Positions 21,775 through 32,593 of a stretch of 64,000 nt of DNA are shown piece by piece. The position numbers were made by a program, and so were the translations under genes. The notes under the pieces are model-generated. The model was given only the letters and a program-made list of their open reading frames with translations. It was not told the DNA's origin and ran no database searches. Source of the DNA: Xenosphaeropsis pyriputrescens (taxonomy: Eukaryota; Ascomycota; Leotiomycetes; Phacidiales; Phacidiaceae). The stretch lies in contig JAGKQE010000049.1 in the NCBI GenBank assembly GCA_022609375.1, positions 1-64,000 of the forward strand, written 5' to 3'. Numbering within the stretch: position 1 is the stretch's first letter; each line of letters begins with the position of its first letter.

Positions 21775-23621
21775 ATGGATGTCCTCCGTCCCAGATCACC
21801 TCCTACGCCTACCTCAATCTTCTCCGCTTGCTCGCCCGCCGTGAAAGATTTCCCAGATCACGTCCAAACACCACGCACACAAATTAAGAATATATGCTGC
21901 ATAGGAGCAGGCTATGTGGTGAGTCTATTGGTTATATAGTCTACTTGTTCATTGCTTTGTGCAATTGTTCCGGGGTCATGATACTTTCCCTTCGTGAAAC
22001 ATTCATACTAATATCGATTAACCAGGGAGGACCAACTTGCTCGGTGATAGCAAACAAGAATCCAGGAATCACAGTGAATGTCGTCGACCTCAGTACTGCT
22101 CGAATCGCGTCATGGAACTCGGATAATCTACCCATAGCAGAGCCAAATCTGCTTGAGGTGGTGAAGAAAGCAAGAGATGAAGGCACAGGAAGACAGGCAA
22201 ATCTCCATTTCACAACGAATGTAGACCAAGCAATCCAAGACGCCGACCTGATCTTTGTCGCAGTCAACACTCCCACCAAGACATCCGGCTATGGAGCAAA
22301 TTCGGCCTGCGACATGAGTTACTTCGAAGCTGCAATTCAACGCATCGCGGAACTAAGTCAATCCTCCAAGATCATCGTTGAGAAATCAACCGTTCCCTGC
22401 GGAACCGCCAAGTTTGCCCAGGAGATCCTCACTGGCCTCGCCAAACCAGGCGTGCGCTTCGATATTCTGTCGAACCCCGAGTTCCTTGCCGAAGGAACGG
22501 CAGTCAACAACCTTCTCAACCCCGATCGAGTGCTCATCGGGTCCGAGAACACAGATTCTGGTCGCAAGGCCAAGACGGCCCTTGCTGACGTTTACGCTTC
22601 TTGGGTTCCCCGAGATCGCATCATCGAAATGAGCATCAGCTCAGCCGAGCTTGCAAAGTTGGCTGCCAACGCTTTACTTGCGCAGCGTATCAGCAGTATC
22701 AATGCCTTGAGCTCCATCTGTGAAGCTACTGGTGCGGATGTCGATGAGGTAGCCTTTGCGTGCGGCCTCGATACCAGAATTGGACCAAGGATGTTGAAGG
22801 CGTCTGTTGGATTCGGAGGATCGTGCTTCAAGAAAGACATCCTGAATCTCGCTCACTTTTCAGAGACGCTATTACTGCCGAATGTAGCGGCATACTGGAG
22901 ATCTGTCAACGAGATCAATGAGTACCAAAAGGATCGCTTCGCTCAACGCGTCATCACACGCCTACATAATACGCTGACTGATAAGAGGGTTGCCATCTTG
23001 GGCATAGCCTTCAAGAAGGACACCGGCGATATCCGTGAAAGTCCAGCTGTGTCGGTGGTGACTAGATTGATAGCTGAGAAGGCCGATCTGGCCATCTATG
23101 ATCCAGAAGTCGAAGAGGGGCATTTCTGGTGGACCATGGAGAAGGAAAGCGGCCTGAAGAAGGAGGATGTACCAAACATCACCTTCTACGATACGGCGTA
23201 CGAGGCTTGCCAGGGAGCACATGCTGTCACTATCATGACAGAGTGGGATGAGTTCAGCAACAGAACTGAGAGAACCGCCGGACGGGTCGTTGGAAAGCAA
23301 CACGTGCGTGTGCGCTCACTAACACTGGGTGCGAGCGAGAAGGCGATGACCAGTGCCAACGTCGTTGCTAAAGAGACGCAGGTGGATGAAAATGGTGGCG
23401 AAGAGGAGGAAGTCACTGATGCTTGCAACGGACTAAGTTTGTCCGGCGAAGGGAAGAAGAGTGGAAAGAAGATGGACTGGGCGCATGTATCGAGTATCAT
23501 GAAGCATCCCAAGGTTGTGTTTGATGGGAGAAACATCGTCGACGTAGTCAAGCTTGCGGACCTGGGTTTCCAGGTCGAATGTGTTGGAAAGCCGGGTTCA
23601 AGACCTCATTGGAGATCATGA
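21775..23621 (+). CDS. UDP-glucose 6-dehydrogenase
   Basis: Predicted 579-residue cytosolic enzyme oxidising UDP-glucose to UDP-glucuronate with two NAD+. Exons are 21775-21918 and 22026-23621; the 107-nt intron interrupts the NAD-binding loop and its removal gives CCIGAGYVGGPTCSVIA. Also seen are VNTPTKTSG, EKSTVPCGTA, NPEFLAEGTAVNNLLNPDRVLIG and the catalytic Cys315 in GFGGSCFKKDILNL, then GIAFKKDTGDIRESPA and FDGRNIVD. Between TEWDEF (about 453) and FDGRN (about 547) is an unusual acidic insert of about 80 residues; it is in frame and has no clear splice sites. Start at the first ATG after 21733; an ORF without ATG extends upstream. It supplies the uronate donor for the neighbouring glycosyltransferases. 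Confidence 0.95.
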
Positions 23622-24424
23622 TGTCCTCAATCCTTTTTGATTGAGATATATAGGATGGAAAGAATTAATGTACGATTCGGTATAGTTAGAGGCGTTAGGT
23701 AGTTCTTGAGAATTTGCAATATCACTGCTGCTGACTACGACCTTCATCCAAATCGAGTCAACTACCCAATTAACGATCATAATGTCGTAAAGATAAGTAT
23801 GTTTATCACCAAAGTCTCAGTTACTCTTTAGCTCTCAGTATTATCATACTCTATCAAGGGAGTTCTTAACATAGAAGATCGAGAGAAAGGTGCATAAAAT
23901 TGAGCAATTTCTCCTTTGTCTTCAAGCAGAAATCGAGGCTTTTCAGTTGTACGTAGTAGTAAATTGTTGATTGATGAGTGGATGTCCCCATTGCCAATAA
24001 GCCTTCTCAGCACAGTAAATGCCTACCTTAAGTAGTACATACATACGTAGGTAGGTATGATTAGCGTCCGTCTGAAGCCTCCTCCGCTAATGTGAGCACC
24101 CAACACCTCTAAACCCAGTACAATAGTGAGATGGCGACTGATTGGCACAGCAAAATAGTGGCTTTCCCACTATGAGCGACACTGGCCGTGAGCTAAGAAG
24201 ACATGTCCAAATCTCTCATATCTCATAACGGCCGGTCTCAAACCCCTTTTTCTTACACTCTCCAAATTTCCAATCCTGTGAGAAATACAACCTTCATTCT
24301 GTTGGGCCATTGGGCTTTTGTTCTCATTGACAACTGGCGCTCAATTAAAGGCCAGGACAATTCAGCTGTAATCAAAATTTCAATTGGCACCAGAGCCGGT
24401 TGTGCCACCGGCGATTAATCTGCC
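23622..24424. other. Intergenic, no gene seen
   Basis: Spacer between two genes on the same strand. It contains TACGTA-rich short palindromic sequence around 23950 and 24043, and the presumed promoter of the acyltransferase gene. Confidence 0.5.
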
Positions 24425-26002
24425 ATGAGGTCCATCTCGACCATCTTCTCAAGCTTAACTCCAGCAACTGCTTACACACCTTTGGAACAACATTCCCTAC
24501 ATCGGTCTGCTTCAGACAGATCAAGTGATCTACCATGGAACTTATCAAATAATTCGACGTGGTTACAAACAAAGGTCAATTCTAGCAATCCTGCTACGAG
24601 AACATTGTTGTCGGCCTGGATAATGTTGAGCTTCAATGCTCGTCGATTCGGCTATGCCCTACTTCCCAGCTTCTTCCATAATTCAAGTGGCCCGGCGAGG
24701 CTATTTCCAACTTCCTACCTCGATGGCCTCCGCGGTGTAGCCTCTCTCATCGTATTTTTCCACCACTATTTGAAGGCATACCATGGCAACCTCGCCCATG
24801 CCTACGACGGAAATGATGAGGTCAATAGATACATCCTTCAGCTTCCGCTCATACGCCTTGTCCTGGCCGGAAATCCCATGGTCAGCATCTTCTTCGTTAT
24901 TTCGGGATATGTTCTCTCCTTCAAGACACTCAAGCTGAGTCGGAGTCGTTCGTGGGATGACCTCCTCCACAACCTATCATCAACCACCTTTCGGCGGGCA
25001 ATCCGCCTCTTCATACCTCCGCTCATCTCTACATTCCTCATCTTCCTGATGATCCGGATGGGCTTCTTCGAGCACACGCGCCAAGTTTCTCAGGACCTGA
25101 TATATCTGACTGGCACGCATCCGCTCCATCCAAAATACCTGGAGAGCACAACGGCTCAATTTTCAGACTGGCTCAGCCAAGCTCGCCAAATGATCGACCC
25201 CTTTGTCTGGAAGGAATACGGCCCAAGTGGCTATGATCCACATCTGTGGACGATAGGCGTTGAATTCCGCAGCTCGATGGTCCTCTTCGTCATCCTTCTG
25301 GGACTGTCCAGAGTTCGACCGGTCATCCGCGCCTCCACGGTCGTTGCGCTCATTGCGTACTGTTACCATTCGGAAAGGATGGATATCTTCCTCTTTCTAA
25401 ACGGGATGCTCCTCGCAGAGATCAACCTCATGCAACAGAGCCGCCTGCCGAGTTCTAAGAGAGAAACCAGTGGATCAGTCTCCCCACCCATCTGGTGGAA
25501 GTCAGTCATCAATTGGTTCTGGATCGCAAACTACGTCGGCGCGGGCTGGCTGCTGTCCACGCCTGTATCAAGCCACAAAAAACCGGGAAATTGTGCGAAG
25601 ATGCAGTTCTACAGCTGGTTCTGCACCATCCATCCCAACCCCCTCTTCTGGGCTCATGTGGGATCCATATGGCTCGTGTGGACTCTCAGTAATGCAAAGT
25701 TTCTCCAGGCATTTTATACCACGCCATTCGTGCAGTATTTGGGGAAGATATCGTATGCGCTCTACTTGGTTCACCATACTGTCAATCATATAGTGGGTTA
25801 CAGCATCATACCTTTTCTCATGGATTGTATTGGGACGGAAGGTGTGGCTCAGCGAGAAACGGCGTTTATGTTGGGCTCAATGTTAGTGGTGCCAGTGGCT
25901 ATCTGGGCTGCCGATGTTTTTCAAAGATTGGTTGATGTACCTGCTGTCAATTTTGGGAAATGGCTCGAGAACAAATGTCTTGTTGATTTGGTGGAATTCT
26001 GA
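24425..26002 (+). CDS. Acyltransferase-3 family membrane protein
   Basis: Single-exon 525-residue integral membrane O-acyltransferase (probable O-acetyltransferase). After an 85-residue polar leader comes the family hallmark TSYLDGLRGVASLIVFFHHY, then NPMVSIFFVISGYVLSFKTL, RRAIRLFIPPLI and a late VQYLGKISYALYLVHHTVNH. The conserved His in the first helix (FFHH) and the Arg of LRRAIRLF-type segment are present. About ten membrane helices are visible. Relatives O-acetylate polysaccharides, sterols or small molecules. Position beside UDP-glucose dehydrogenase and glycosyltransferases supports a polysaccharide or glycan substrate in a secretory membrane; that is inference. It is the last gene of the apparent polysaccharide block. 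Confidence 0.87.
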   Translation: MRSISTIFSSLTPATAYTPLEQHSLHRSASDRSSDLPWNLSNNSTWLQTKVNSSNPATRTLLSAWIMLSFNARRFGYALLPSFFHNSSGPARLFPTSYLDGLRGVASLIVFFHHYLKAYHGNLAHAYDGNDEVNRYILQLPLIRLVLAGNPMVSIFFVISGYVLSFKTLKLSRSRSWDDLLHNLSSTTFRRAIRLFIPPLISTFLIFLMIRMGFFEHTRQVSQDLIYLTGTHPLHPKYLESTTAQFSDWLSQARQMIDPFVWKEYGPSGYDPHLWTIGVEFRSSMVLFVILLGLSRVRPVIRASTVVALIAYCYHSERMDIFLFLNGMLLAEINLMQQSRLPSSKRETSGSVSPPIWWKSVINWFWIANYVGAGWLLSTPVSSHKKPGNCAKMQFYSWFCTIHPNPLFWAHVGSIWLVWTLSNAKFLQAFYTTPFVQYLGKISYALYLVHHTVNHIVGYSIIPFLMDCIGTEGVAQRETAFMLGSMLVVPVAIWAADVFQRLVDVPAVNFGKWLENKCLVDLVEF

Positions 26003-26453
26003 TTTTACTTGGTTTCGTGAGATACAGGCGGGAGTTAAGACGGCGGCACGGGAGTTATTTATCGTCTCTACTTCAACATCTTCCAAACGAGCCAGAACCC
26101 ACGGCGTTATGATGGGGCTATATCTTGTACATGACCTTATTTCAGATAACCCTGCTCCTGGGATCTGGCGAAGGCAGACATGATCTTTGGATAGATGAAC
26201 TGCTGCGCTTCAATGGACGAAGCAATCCCAATTCGAATGTCCACTGTCAAGTGGTACAACGTGATTCAAGAAAAGATATTGGAGCAAAGATATAATGCAG
26301 AGCCAGGGCCAAAGGCTGGATGCAATATATATAGGGACAATTTTTAGAACACAATCTTTCCCATGTTTCTTCTGTGACCATCGATGTGCAAATAGAGGAA
26401 ATGGACACTCAGCAACGACCCACAACCAGGGAATGTCGAATACACATCTCAAA
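26003..26453. other. Intergenic between convergent genes
   Basis: Contains only 3' flanks of the acyltransferase and the monooxygenase genes. I see nothing else. Confidence 0.5.
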
Positions 26454-28770
26454 CTACCGCATGTAAGTCGATGAAATAGTGTAGTCCTTGTTCGGACCCT
26501 TTACGGTATATGCCATAGTCCACTCCACAATTCCAACTCCGGCAAACCTGAACTCGTACTGCACGTTATAGTTATCAGGCTGGCACCAATGGTACGCCTT
26601 TGCACGCCAGCCTGATCCATTCTCGGGGGCCAGGATCTCCATCTCATGGAACAGGTAGTCCACTTCTTTCGGCCCCTTGGGCTTCACGAACCACACGCTG
26701 AGCACATCCGTGGCCTCCTTATAGCGATGCACGTATCTAGTGAAGTCAGCACAGCTTACAACGGACGGGCTACAAATCAACATACCTGCGATTCGTGCGG
26801 AACACCATCCCTGAATCGGTGCTGAACTCACCCTCCTCTTCATACAAGTGCTCAAGGTCAAATACTGCATCTGTAGGTCTGCGGGGATGGAAATTTGCAG
26901 TGCCTTTCAAATTTCCAGAGGGATTCATGTTATCACGGCTTTCAAAGCGACGCTCAAGCGACCAGCGTCCCTGGAGTGCCCGGATGATGGCTCTCGCAAC
27001 GAACTTGTGCTTCGTGATTGCCTCGTTTCGCGCACGCTTAACGCTTGCGATGGCCTTGTCAATTTCGCTCTTGTCTTGATGGGCGAACGCATATCGAGAC
27101 GGGAGTACAATTCCAGTTCGCACGTCGCCGCCTCCCTCTTTGCCTGCTCCGTCCGTGCTGTCAAAAGGCTCCAGCCGCGGGATCTGTAAGATCTGCGAGA
27201 AATCCTCCATCAAGAAGGTGTAGTCGCCCATGGGGAACTGTGCGAGCCTCTCAGGGGAATCTTTAAAACATTTACGCCGTGCTGGGATTGGGGAGTCGAA
27301 CTCTGAAAGCGTTTTGACGGCGCGCTCGTCGCCTACCCATAGCTTGCCCAGGTACTTGGCTTGCATTTCCATTACTCCCCAGTATGGACTTCGGTAGAAT
27401 CCGACGAATCCGAGTTCAGGGAAGGAACTGTTGACGCTTGAATGGACTTGAAGGTTTAGGGGAAATGGCGATTTGGTGTCAAATTCGAGGCCATCCAGAA
27501 CCTCTTGTGGGAGAAATTTGATAGATGGGGCGGGGTTGAAGCCGTTGGCCACAATAATAGCTACAATATTCTCAATATTGTAGGGCTTCTCCAAACCCAT
27601 GATTTTCACCGCTAATGACAAGCTGCTGGATAATGTATCCTCCGTCCGAGCTGCATGTCCGTGATGAAGTGTGATGTTACCAGAACGGACGAACTCTGAA
27701 TAGCCGTCACTGACAGCTAACCAAGGAGCATGATCTGACTTTGTTGGGTCTAATCCAATCTCTTCTTGAGAGCTGCCAATGTTTGTCTTCATGAATCCGT
27801 GGAAGAAAGGGACTGCTTCAGGTGGCCGAATGCCAGATGTATCTTCAATGGGTCCTGAAGGGCGTTTTGTGATGTTGTACATGACAAGATCAAGGGGCAT
27901 GAACGGCGAACCAGGATTGACTTCCTGAGAATAATCAGCAATTCGCAAAGACTAGATGAGACTAAGTAATCAACAAAATCAAGGTCTTACCGGTGCATGT
28001 TCTTTATCTTCAAATTCAAGCATGGGCTGAATTGGGAAGTGCAATGGCATGACCCACAATGGTTTGGTAACCACATGATGAATCGTGACATCTTCGATAT
28101 TCGGAATGCTTGACTTAATAGGAGACTTGAGCTCAGATGACATCTGAGTGGCAGCAGATGCAGCGACCTCAACACCAGACATCTGTCCGCCAACCACAAG
28201 GATTTTGCCCCCAGTTGTGGTCCCGGAGAGAAGTTGGTTGATCGTGCGGAATTTTGAACTGTGAATCACCGGTACATCTTGGCCGTCTGAAATCAGATCC
28301 TTAGGAAGTTCGGGCTCCCCAAAGAAGCCCGCTGCCACAATCACATAGTCAAAGGAGTGCTCTTCAATGCCCTTTGTGTTCTCGACTTTCAGAGTCCAAA
28401 TGGCCGTCTTTGCATCTCGAAGAGCTTCAACAACCTTGCTTTCTGTTCGAATTTCGGCATGCGGAGTAATGTATTTCGCAGCATATCGCTCCAAATATTG
28501 ACCGACTTCCCAAGCCTTCGGGAAATTGGATACACTCTCGTCCCAGGCCAGATCACTGAAAGACACGGTGTGCTTGCTCTGATTCGTGATCATGTCCGGA
28601 TTAACCAGGCCATCAACATCTTTGGGGCTCACAGGCCACAATCCACCAATTGTGCTGTGCTTCTCGAAGATGATGGGTGCAAAGGTGCCTTTTGGGTGGT
28701 CGTGAAGAAGAGACTTCGCCGCAACAAGTCCTGATGGGCCAGCGCCTATAATCGCAACCCGTTTCGCCAT
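26454..28770 (-). CDS. Flavin-containing monooxygenase fused to DUF6314
   Basis: Predicted 733-residue protein from exons 28770-27991, 27924-26786 and 26736-26454; introns of 66 and 49 nt (branch CTGAC) keep the frame. The N-terminus has the FAD Rossmann motif GAGPSG (8-13), then GGLWPV, YVIVAAGFFGEPELP and the NADPH motif GGQMSG. The middle ends with IIVANGFNPAPSIKFLP, typical of class B flavin monooxygenases. From about residue 560, GRWSLERRFESR, LEHLYEEEGEFSTDSG, RRYVHRYKEATD and VDYLFHEM match the fungal DUF6314 domain. Such enzymes oxygenate N, S or ketone groups on small molecules; the DUF6314 half has no known role. It is head-to-head with the MFS gene across 736 bp. Confidence 0.87.
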
Positions 28771-29506
28771 TTTATCGATATTTGTTCTCTCCTTTCACCG
28801 ATACATCGAATTTGAAGGAACGACTCTAGATTTATGAGTTGTAAGATGACGCGGTTCAGTGCCATGTCACGTAGAACAAGCTGATATCACGTGGAGAACG
28901 TACACATTTTATGCAGATGTTGATGCATTTCATAAACATACCGATGCCAAGGTGTGATTGCGGAAAGCATAACTCTTTCAGGGAGATAAGAGCGCATAAG
29001 TTTCCCGACAAGCATCTTCAAACTGGTAATCCAAGCACAACCCAACATCAGATGAAAACGCTCGTCGGAAATTCTAAGCAATAACAAAACGATGAAGGTA
29101 AGGCTCTAGAATGAACTCAGAAGGTAAGTTGCTCCTATTTGACTCTTGATCAATGCCATCGGCAGATGTGCTTCATACATCTGTGGGCAAATGGCCTCCG
29201 TCGCCTTCTGCTTATCTCCCAAGGATTCATATCAGAGATCAACATCATGGATCTGGGGTATGCAAGCCCCACAGCGTCTAAGGCGAACGAATTGATCTTG
29301 GATTCGAGAGATGTCGATGAGAGGGCGATGATTGCCAATGATTGCCAATGACAATATGGCGCGGCGCGATACATGATAATAAAGTGTCTCCCACTTCTGC
29401 CATTAGCCCAAGGTACTTTACTTGAGCCTCTCCCGCTGAACATTTATTTACCAGAATGAGCTCCCTTTGATAGAACCAGAATTGTTGCCACATACTCCTC
29501 ACCATA
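28771..29506. promoter_or_regulatory. Divergent promoter of monooxygenase and MFS genes
   Basis: The two flanking genes diverge from here, suggesting shared control. Two TATCACGTGG-like E-box-type CACGTG sequences occur; one is near 28886-28893. No gene is seen. Confidence 0.5.
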
Positions 29507-31141
29507 ATGGGTGCCATACTCAAAATCCGTACTGCCATTTGGGGGGCGCCAGCCGCCACCAGAGCAGAGCGACGTCTGATTCTCAAGCTCGATATTGTCA
29601 TTCTTTCTTTCTGCTGTCTCATGTATTGGGTGAATTATCTTGATCGATCAGTATGTTCACCCTTGAACGCTATGGATAGCGAAGACATTGTTAACCAACC
29701 CATCCTCAGAATCTCAGTAATGCCTATACCTCCGGTATGAAAGAGGATCTGAAGATGTACGGCACCGAGCTCAACCAGATCAACACGATATTCTATGCGG
29801 GTTATTTCTGCGGCCAAATTCCCAACAACATTGCCATTCAGATTTTCAAGCCGCGATATTACTTTCCGATTGTTATGCTCATGTGGGGAATTTTGTGTAT
29901 GAGCATGGCTTTCGTCCATCATTCGTGGCAACTCATGATCATTCGGTTCTTCCAGGCCGTTCTCGAAGCTTCTACCTTCCCAGGTGTGCAATACATCTTG
30001 GGCGCCTGGTATAAGCCAGAAGAATTGGGAAAGAGAACTGCTATCTTTACTTCTGCTGGACTTGCCGGGTCAATGTTCTCGGGTTTTCTGCAGGGAGGCG
30101 TCTACGATACTATGAGTAATCTATCACCACAGCCGATCTCTTGACGTTACTAACTCGAATAAGATGGAAAGAGTGGTTTGGCTGGATGGCGATGGCTGTT
30201 TATCATTGACTTCCTGATCACCGTTCCTATCGCGATTTATGGCTTCATTATTTTCCCCGATACACCATCAACCTCCCAAGCAAAATACCTCTCACCCGAA
30301 GAGAAACTCCTCGCACAGGAAAGGTTGCCCGAAGTTACGAAGGTTCGAGGAGAGCTTGGATGGGGCCTACTGAAACGAGTGCTGAGCACATACCATTTCT
30401 ACGCTTTTGTAGCTGTAAGCTGGCCACATCCACCGCGAGATTTTGAAAACTGACTTTTGAATAGCTTTGGATATTTGGATCAAATACTGAGATGTTTGGT
30501 TCGAATGCAGGTAAGTTATTTCCTGTAAGGAGTACGAGAAATATGCTGACCACCAAGTCATGAACGTTTGGCTCAAGACCCTCGATAAATACAGCGTCGC
30601 CCAGCTAAGCTATATCCCCACATCAATCTCGGCCATGGGCATAGTGGCAACTCTCGCACTTGGCTGGTATTCGGACATTACCAAGAAAGCATGGCACGTA
30701 GGCGTTTTTCTAGGATGTACAGCCGTTATTTCCGGAGCGATTATGCTCAATCCCCCAAATGAAGGGGCCAAGATGTTTGCGCTTGTCCTCGGCGGCTGCC
30801 AATACGCCGGGCAGACGCTGTTCTTTGCATGGGCGAACAATATGCTCAGGGATGATGACGCCAAGAGAGGGTTTATTCTCGCTTCAATGAATACATTTGC
30901 CATTGCGGTGTCTATGTTCTGGAACATTCTCTTCTATAATACTGAACAGGCGCCTATGTGGCGTGAGGGTAGTATTGCCATGATTTGTATGGGTCTTGCG
31001 CTTGGTCTTTGCACGTTGGCAGTTCAGTGGAAGGTGAAGAGGATTAATGGGAATGCGGGTGTCATTGAGGGTACTGGAGAGCAGAGTGAGAGTGAGGACA
31101 TTAAGCAGGGCGTGGTTGATAGTAAGGTTCTTTGTGTTTGA
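29507..31141 (+). CDS. MFS transporter, Dal5/anion:cation symporter type
   Basis: Predicted 476-residue 12-helix plasma-membrane transporter from exons 29507-29650, 29710-30115, 30164-30414, 30465-30510 and 30558-31141. All four introns (47-59 nt) have CTRAC-type branch sites. Splicing yields YLDRSNLSNAYTSGMKEDL, the signature of the allantoate-permease-like ACS family, followed by IFYAGYFCGQIPNNI, GVQYILGAWYKPEELGKR, AGWRWLFIIDF and LGGCQYAGQTLFFAWAN. Members import organic anions such as allantoate, nicotinate, pantothenate or biotin-like compounds, but the substrate is unknown here. It pairs with the flavin monooxygenase across a common promoter, so a joint uptake-and-oxidation role for one compound is a reasonable guess. 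The first exon supplies only the N-terminal leader and helix 1. Confidence 0.9.
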
Positions 31142-31699
31142 AGAGGGGGGTTTGCTTCTAATTTACGAAATGACATCTCTTGGTATGGGCCATGGAATCC
31201 TCTAAGTTTCTTGTTTTGAATCTATCATGTAGACGGTTATTGATCAAACAAAACCAAGACTAATCATCAAGATAACGAAGCCCCACAAAAAGACCGCCGA
31301 GCACTCAATATCACGGTATTTATTCCCGGATCTAGGGTTGTCAACGTGACGAACTGTTATCGTTGATATATGAGACAACTCGCAAACCGCTCCCATTCGG
31401 GAATTATATTCTTCTTTATAGCACAATTCCACTTATACTACTATCACATAAATTCCTCCTTTTCTGCTCATTCTTCGATAATACCTACTACCTGTCGCCA
31501 AGCCTACCTTATAATTCTGGGGCGAGGCTTAGCCCAACCTTTTCTCACTTGCCATCATCCAACCCTGAGAAGGGTCCTCTATTTCGAGACTGAACTACTT
31601 TCTGTTTGCTTCGAACGCAGCTGTGTGCAACTCAGACATCAACAAAATTTCCCGAAACCCACACAGTCTTTCGACGAGAGCGGTGATTGACAAAGCAAC
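31142..31699. other. Intergenic, nothing supported
   Basis: 3' flank of the MFS gene and 5' flank of the first Gag-like ORF. Pyrimidine-rich around 31380-31600. Confidence 0.4.
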
Positions 31700-32593
31700 A
31701 TGGAGAAATTTCGGGATATCATAGAGCATTATAATGCTGAAATCCGCAAGACTCTTGGAATGAAAGCAGATGGACCAACTGCACTCTGGGAACTCGATGA
31801 CGCAGAGGAGTTCAGAGCTTGCAGTCACGAAGTCCAGGAACGCATGCTCTCCGAGCTTGACGATGCAATGGAGGAAATCGCCGGGAAGTTCGAAGTCTTC
31901 GGAAACGAGCTTGCTTCTGCAAGAGATCAGCATGATGCTATGGAGATGTTTATCAAACTCAACAAAAAAGAGTTGGACAAGACACGCCGTCGACTTCGAG
32001 AGAAAACTCGGGAACTTTCCAAGGCAAGAGAGCAGATCAAAGTCCCAAATCCTCCTGTCTTCTCCAACAACGGCGAGGTAAACTTCTACGAGTGGAAGAC
32101 ATCCATCATGAAAAAGCTTTCCCATTGCGATGTTGACAACGATACCTCTCGCACATTCATGATCGGTCGCCTTGGAGGTATTCCCCAACTTCGTCTTTTG
32201 GCCTTCATCAGCGGCACCAGTCTTCGAAATGACAATCTTACCTGCGACGATTGCCTAGCTTACCTGGAGGGGAGTTTCGGAAGTGACCTACCAAAGTCGG
32301 TCATCTTGGGCAAGCTTGAGAATTGTTATCAGGGAGATCGAAGCTTCTCAATCTTCATTACCGAGTACGATAGGTTCGCTGACATGCTCAACTGGACGGA
32401 CCAGGCTCGCATGGCTGATCTCAAGGATCGTGTCAACGAAAAGCTCAAACCTCTCATCGATCACTTCATGCAAATGCACCGTGGACTTGTCGCCTACTCC
32501 GAGGTCTGTCGTCAATGCGAAGTCTGGGACCTACAAGGATGTGAGAGGCCTGTAGAGACTAGACCGCCCCCATACGAACCTCCTCATCGCTGA
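31700..32593 (+). CDS. Gag-like retrotransposon-derived ORF (copy 1)
   Basis: Intact 297-residue single-exon ORF. An N-terminal acidic, helical part (to about residue 110) with coiled-coil-like EKTRELSKAREQIK leads into a Gag-type core starting VPNPPVFSNNGEVNFYEWK, then TFMIGRLGGIPQLRLLAF and LENCYQGDRSFSIFITEYDRF. The PPVF...W...KL...I.RL.G pattern recurs in the ORF at 33691-34734 and is typical of fungal LTR-element Gag proteins. No zinc knuckle, protease, integrase or reverse transcriptase follows, so this is a relic or a domesticated Gag. No frameshift is visible inside. Confidence 0.65.
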   Translation: MEKFRDIIEHYNAEIRKTLGMKADGPTALWELDDAEEFRACSHEVQERMLSELDDAMEEIAGKFEVFGNELASARDQHDAMEMFIKLNKKELDKTRRRLREKTRELSKAREQIKVPNPPVFSNNGEVNFYEWKTSIMKKLSHCDVDNDTSRTFMIGRLGGIPQLRLLAFISGTSLRNDNLTCDDCLAYLEGSFGSDLPKSVILGKLENCYQGDRSFSIFITEYDRFADMLNWTDQARMADLKDRVNEKLKPLIDHFMQMHRGLVAYSEVCRQCEVWDLQGCERPVETRPPPYEPPHR

